Shown here piece by piece: positions 60,737 through 64,000 of a stretch of 64,000 bases of DNA (positions are counted from its first letter, which is position 1; every line of letters begins with the position of its first letter). The notes under the pieces were generated by a model. It had not been told where the DNA came from and did no database searches. It saw only the letters and a program-made list of their open reading frames with translations. Source of the DNA: an uncultured Clostridia bacterium (GTDB lineage: Bacteria > Bacillota > Clostridia > UBA1381); contig CAKSFT010000008.1 of the NCBI GenBank assembly GCA_934454145.1, forward strand, positions 124,001 to 188,000. The letters run 5' to 3'. The position numbers were made by a program, and so were the translations under genes.

Positions 60737-61513
60737 ATGAATTGGTATAAAGCAAAAACAATTTTGATTGTATTCCTTGTCATTACAAATGCATTTCTCT
60801 TGTTCAACATTATTTTCAATGTCAAAGACGGTACATATATCAGCGATAAAACAATTTCGGAAACGGCGGCAATTCTGCACAACAACGGGATAGATATAGA
60901 TGAGAACATAATTCCGCACAAAAATGTCAACGCCGGGCAGTTTGAGGCTGATAATATTATAGAAGGATATCAGTCTTTTGCGGAAAAGCTTCTGGGGGAA
61001 AATCCGGAAAAAATATCCGACACACAGTATACAAGTGAGAAGGGAACATTAGAATTTTCGGGTGATTTTTTTGCTTTTACGCAAAAAGGCGATGTGTCGC
61101 ATGGAGATGAAAAGACGGACAGGGAGCTTTTGCACAGTCTTGGGATTGATATATCCGATTATGTGTATCAACAAGGCGTTTTCAGCAAAAAGGTAAACAA
61201 ACTGAATGTTTTTAATTCCAGACTGAGCGTAGACCAAAACGAGCAGGGGGAAGTGACTGTTTCGGGAGTGTGGTTTGAAAAAAATTCAAATAAAATTTTG
61301 TCGCCGGGCACAATGAAACCGATAACCGCGGTTTTGATTGATTTTATATCTTCTCCCGAAAGACCGCAGGGGGACATCAGCATTGTCAGCCTTGAATGGG
61401 GATATACGGTGTATGAAACGGAAGTCTTTCACAAGTCCATAGTCCCTGTCCCTGTGTGGAAAATAGAGCTTTCCGACGGCGAAAAAATATATATGGACGC
61501 GAGGAACAACTAA
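60737..61513 (+). CDS. yycI: YycI-like regulator of WalK
   Basis: A 258-residue protein. The N-terminus NWYKAKTILIVFLVITNAFLL closely resembles the YycI membrane anchor pattern (Asp/Asn-Trp, Lys-Thr, then a helix with Asn). The remainder is an outer domain with repeated beta segments and a YVYQQGVF stretch. ATG 60737 follows GAGGAGG, two bases after the yycH stop. A terminator lies 30 bases downstream. Confidence 0.8.
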   Translation: MNWYKAKTILIVFLVITNAFLLFNIIFNVKDGTYISDKTISETAAILHNNGIDIDENIIPHKNVNAGQFEADNIIEGYQSFAEKLLGENPEKISDTQYTSEKGTLEFSGDFFAFTQKGDVSHGDEKTDRELLHSLGIDISDYVYQQGVFSKKVNKLNVFNSRLSVDQNEQGEVTVSGVWFEKNSNKILSPGTMKPITAVLIDFISSPERPQGDISIVSLEWGYTVYETEVFHKSIVPVPVWKIELSDGEKIYMDARNN

Positions 61514-61543
61514 GCGGATAAGAAAAAATCTATAAAAATTTTC

Positions 61544-61577
61544 AAGAACAGGAAGTAATTTCTGTTCTTATTTTTTT
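61544..61577 (+). terminator. Terminator after the yycI-like gene
   Basis: AAGAACAG (61544-61551) and CTGTTCTT (61562-61569) with a 10-base loop, followed by ATTTTTTT. Confidence 0.9.
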
Positions 61578-61587
61578 AGAAAACGTA

Positions 61588-61616
61588 TTGTATTATTCGT
61601 GTTTTTGTGATATTAT
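61588..61616 (+). promoter_or_regulatory. Promoter of nfnA-nfnB
   Basis: TTGTAT (61588-61593), 17 bases, TATTAT (61611-61616), about 30 bases before the start codon. Confidence 0.65.
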
Positions 61617-61646
61617 TATTACAGTAAAATTGTGAGGAGGAGTAAT

Positions 61647-62495
61647 ATGCCATACAAAATAGTTACAAAAAAAGTATTGAATCCACAAATTTTTTTGATG
61701 GAAATAGAAGCACCGCTGATTGCAAAAAAGGCGAAACCGGGGCAGTTTATCATTCTGAGAATTGATGAATACGGCGAACGTGTGCCCTTTACCATTGCTG
61801 ATTTTGACCGCAGCAAAGGGACTGTGACGATTATCGTGCAGATTGTGGGCAAGACAACAAAGGATTTGTCTGCTCTTCCCGAAGGCGGAGAAATCCTTGA
61901 TTTTGCGGGCCCCCTGGGGCTCCCGACAGAACTGGAGGGAATAAAGAAAGCGGCAGTCATTGGCGGCGGACTCGGCACGGCGATTGCGTATCCGCAGGCA
62001 AAGAAGCTGCATGCCATGGGCGCAGAGGTGCATGTCATAACGGGATTTCGTAACAAAAATCTCATAATCCTTGAAGATGAACTGAAAAAGGTTTCAGACA
62101 AGCTTGTCATAACAACAGATGACGGTTCAAACGGTTTGAAAGGTTTTGTCACGGACAGACTCAAGGAATTGATTGAGGACGGAAATAAATATGATGCTGT
62201 GATTGCGATAGGACCGCTGGTTATGATGAGGGCTGTCAGCAATCTGACAAAAGAATACGGGATAAAAACAATTGTGAGCATGAACCCGATTATGATTGAC
62301 GGCACAGGCATGTGCGGAGGCTGCCGCGTGATTGTGGGCGGAGAAACCAAGTTTGCATGCGTTGACGGGCCGGATTTTGACGGACATCTCATTGACTGGA
62401 ACGCGGCTTTGGAACGTCAGCAGATGTTTAAAACTTATGAAAAACGTGCTTGTGAAGAAGGAAGATGCAGAATAGGGAGGGATAATAATGCCTAA
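61647..62495 (+). CDS. nfnA: NfnA-type FAD/NAD-binding, 2Fe-2S subunit
   Basis: A 282-residue subunit of the sulfide dehydrogenase/NfnA family. An FAD-binding beta-barrel (PGQFIILRIDEYGERVPFTI) is followed by the NAD domain (IGGGLGTAIAYPQAKKL). A C-terminal 2Fe-2S site has the Cys spacing GTGMCGGCRV ... FACVDGP. With NfnB it forms an NADH-dependent reduced ferredoxin:NADP oxidoreductase in anaerobes, a bifurcating enzyme. ATG 61647 follows GAGGAGG. It overlaps nfnB by eight bases. Confidence 0.88.
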   Translation: MPYKIVTKKVLNPQIFLMEIEAPLIAKKAKPGQFIILRIDEYGERVPFTIADFDRSKGTVTIIVQIVGKTTKDLSALPEGGEILDFAGPLGLPTELEGIKKAAVIGGGLGTAIAYPQAKKLHAMGAEVHVITGFRNKNLIILEDELKKVSDKLVITTDDGSNGLKGFVTDRLKELIEDGNKYDAVIAIGPLVMMRAVSNLTKEYGIKTIVSMNPIMIDGTGMCGGCRVIVGGETKFACVDGPDFDGHLIDWNAALERQQMFKTYEKRACEEGRCRIGRDNNA

Positions 62496-63876
62496 CATGT
62501 CTTTGAAGAAAAATCCGATGCCGGAGCAATGCCCGAATGAGAGAAACAAAAACTTCCTGGAGGTGGCAACCGGCTATACAGAGGAAATGGCGATTGATGA
62601 GGCAAAAAGATGTTTGAATTGTAAGCATAAGCCGTGTATGAGCGGCTGCCCTGTCAGTGTCAAAATTCCGGAATTTGTCGCCCTCATCGCAGAAGGTGAT
62701 TTTGAGGGGGCATATCAGAAAATAAAAGAAACAAATGCTTTGCCTGCTGTGTGCGGAAGGGTTTGTCCGCAGGAATCGCAGTGCGAATCAAAGTGTGTGC
62801 GCGGAATAAAGGGCGAAAGCGTCGGCATCGGCAGACTGGAACGTTTTGCGGCAGACTGGCACATGAAAAATGTACAGGACAAACCGCAAAAACCCGAGCC
62901 GAACGGCAAAAAGGTTGCGGTTGTCGGCAGCGGCCCTTCGGGGCTCACCGCAGCGGGGGATTTGGCAAAGCTGGGGTATGAGGTCACAGTCTATGAGGCT
63001 TTTCATGTTGCCGGCGGCGTGCTTATGTATGGCATACCCGAATTCAGACTGCCGAAAAACATTGTCCAGAAGGAAATTGAGAACCTTAAGGCGATGGGAG
63101 TCAAGGTGGAAACAAATGTCATTGTCGGGAAAACAATCACAATTGATGAGCTTATTTCCGATTTTGGGTTTGATGCGGTATTCATCGGCTCGGGCGCGGG
63201 GCTTCCTTCCTTTATGAGAATAGAAGGGGAAAGCCTGAACGGCGTATATTCCGCAAATGAGTTTTTGACGAGAATAAACCTCATGAAGGGATATAAATTC
63301 CCGGAATATGACACACCTGTTTTTGTGGGGAAAGATGTTGCCGTATTTGGAGGCGGAAACGTGGCGATGGACGCGGCGAGGTGCGCAAAACGCATGGGCG
63401 CCGAGAATGTATATATAGTATACCGCCGCGGCAAAGAAGAATTGCCGGCGCGTGCGGAAGAAGTCGGGCACGCGGAGGAAGAGGGGATAATCTTTAAACT
63501 CCTCACCAATCCGACAAAATTCATCGGCGACGAAAAAGGCTGGCTTACCGGCGTGGAGGTTGTCGACATGAAACTGGGCGAGCCTGACGAAAGCGGAAGA
63601 AGGCGGCCGGAAAAAATACCGGGGAGTGAGCATATCCTGGATATTGAAACAGCAATAATTGCAATCGGTCAGACGCCGAATCCTCTCATCAAGTCCACCA
63701 CAAAAGGATTGGAAACAAACAAAAGAGGCTGCATTGTTGTAAACGAAGAGGGCTTGACAAGCCGCGAGCATGTTTATGCCGGCGGCGACGCAGTGACCGG
63801 CGCGGCAACTGTTATTCTTGCGATGGGCGCGGGAAAAACTGCCGCAAAAGCCATAGACGAAGAATTGAATAAATAA
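62488..63876 (+). CDS. nfnB: NfnB-type/glutamate synthase small-subunit-like flavoprotein
   Basis: A 462-residue protein. The N-terminal 4Fe-4S domain has CLNCKHKPCMSGCPV and CGRVCPQESQCESKC. Two dinucleotide domains follow, VVGSGPSGLTAAGDLAKLGY for FAD and VAVFGGGNVAMDAARCAKR for NADPH, and a C-terminal YAGGDAVTGAATVILAMGAGK. Next to nfnA it is the NfnB subunit; a free glutamate synthase small subunit is less likely, as no large subunit is present. Confidence 0.9.
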   Translation: MPNMSLKKNPMPEQCPNERNKNFLEVATGYTEEMAIDEAKRCLNCKHKPCMSGCPVSVKIPEFVALIAEGDFEGAYQKIKETNALPAVCGRVCPQESQCESKCVRGIKGESVGIGRLERFAADWHMKNVQDKPQKPEPNGKKVAVVGSGPSGLTAAGDLAKLGYEVTVYEAFHVAGGVLMYGIPEFRLPKNIVQKEIENLKAMGVKVETNVIVGKTITIDELISDFGFDAVFIGSGAGLPSFMRIEGESLNGVYSANEFLTRINLMKGYKFPEYDTPVFVGKDVAVFGGGNVAMDAARCAKRMGAENVYIVYRRGKEELPARAEEVGHAEEEGIIFKLLTNPTKFIGDEKGWLTGVEVVDMKLGEPDESGRRRPEKIPGSEHILDIETAIIAIGQTPNPLIKSTTKGLETNKRGCIVVNEEGLTSREHVYAGGDAVTGAATVILAMGAGKTAAKAIDEELNK

Positions 63877-63883
63877 TAACCGG

Positions 63884-63913
63884 GGGGCTGTGGTTTTTTA
63901 GAATCACAGCCCC
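63884..63913 (+). terminator. Hairpin after nfnB
   Basis: GGGGCTGTG (63884-63892) and CACAGCCCC (63905-63913) form a 9-bp stem. The T-run lies in the loop, not after the stem, so termination is uncertain. Confidence 0.5.
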
Positions 63914-64000
63914 GTTGAAATGTAAAACAAACCAATATAAGTACAAAAAATGAAACTATTATTAACAAACTGTGAAAAATGCCCAAACGCCATTGACAAA

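Overview
The window reads as chromosome from an anaerobic, endospore-forming member of the Clostridia (Bacillota). The evidence is a YlbJ-type sporulation membrane protein, YqfC and YqfD, the classic Firmicute gene order in several blocks, CIRCE/HrcA control of dnaK, a WalRK two-component system with YycH/YycI-like partners, a CD1247-type protein, NfnAB-like flavoproteins, and frequent GTG/TTG starts behind strong Shine-Dalgarno (SD) sites. Base composition is moderate, except for one clearly AT-rich island near 40.9-44.8 kb. Genus cannot be fixed from sequence reading alone. No rRNA, tRNA, CRISPR array, transposase or prophage was seen.

Layout. 1-6.3 kb: divergent ylbJ (partial), then the block yqfC-yqfD-phoH-ybeY-dgkA-era-yqzL-recO-dCMP deaminase, syntenic with Bacillus but lacking pgpH/yqfF. 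6.4-10.1 kb: a TIM-barrel sugar isomerase converging on a large S-layer-homology surface protein that is driven by a perfect consensus promoter. 10.3-16.8 kb, minus strand: ftsK-ygiQ-folD-galK. 17-25.6 kb: pyrH-frr-uppS-cdsA-dxr-rseP-ispG-aroQ-pepP-efp, linking nucleotide, translation, isoprenoid/lipid-carrier and envelope genes. 25.6-32.2 kb: CD1247-like gene, hemW, then hrcA-grpE-dnaK-dnaJ behind a CIRCE operator.

32.2-35.3 kb holds an unusual trio: a HisD-like dehydrogenase and a HisB-like dehydratase, both missing canonical metal ligands, plus a HAD phosphatase, with no other histidine gene nearby. 35.5-40.8 kb: murD, three tandem M42 aminopeptidases and a DMT transporter. 40.9-44.8 kb: an AT-rich island with a heterodimeric ABC exporter pair followed by a strongly SD-led 36-codon peptide gene and a terminator; this looks horizontally acquired and is a candidate peptide-export cassette.

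44.8-54.6 kb: tcdA (minus), a glucose-type PTS permease with an HPr that lacks the regulatory Ser46, a MATE exporter, then aroB, lspA, an RluD-type pseudouridine synthase, ddl, murI and a DUF1934 gene. 54.6-61.5 kb: an S41 protease with PDZ and peptidoglycan-binding domains, walR-walK, and a separate operon of a small secreted protein plus yycH/yycI-like genes. The promoter of that operon carries a perfect WalR box, suggesting feedback control. 61.6-63.9 kb: nfnA-nfnB. The two most original regions are the HisD/HisB-like/HAD trio and the ABC exporter-peptide island.
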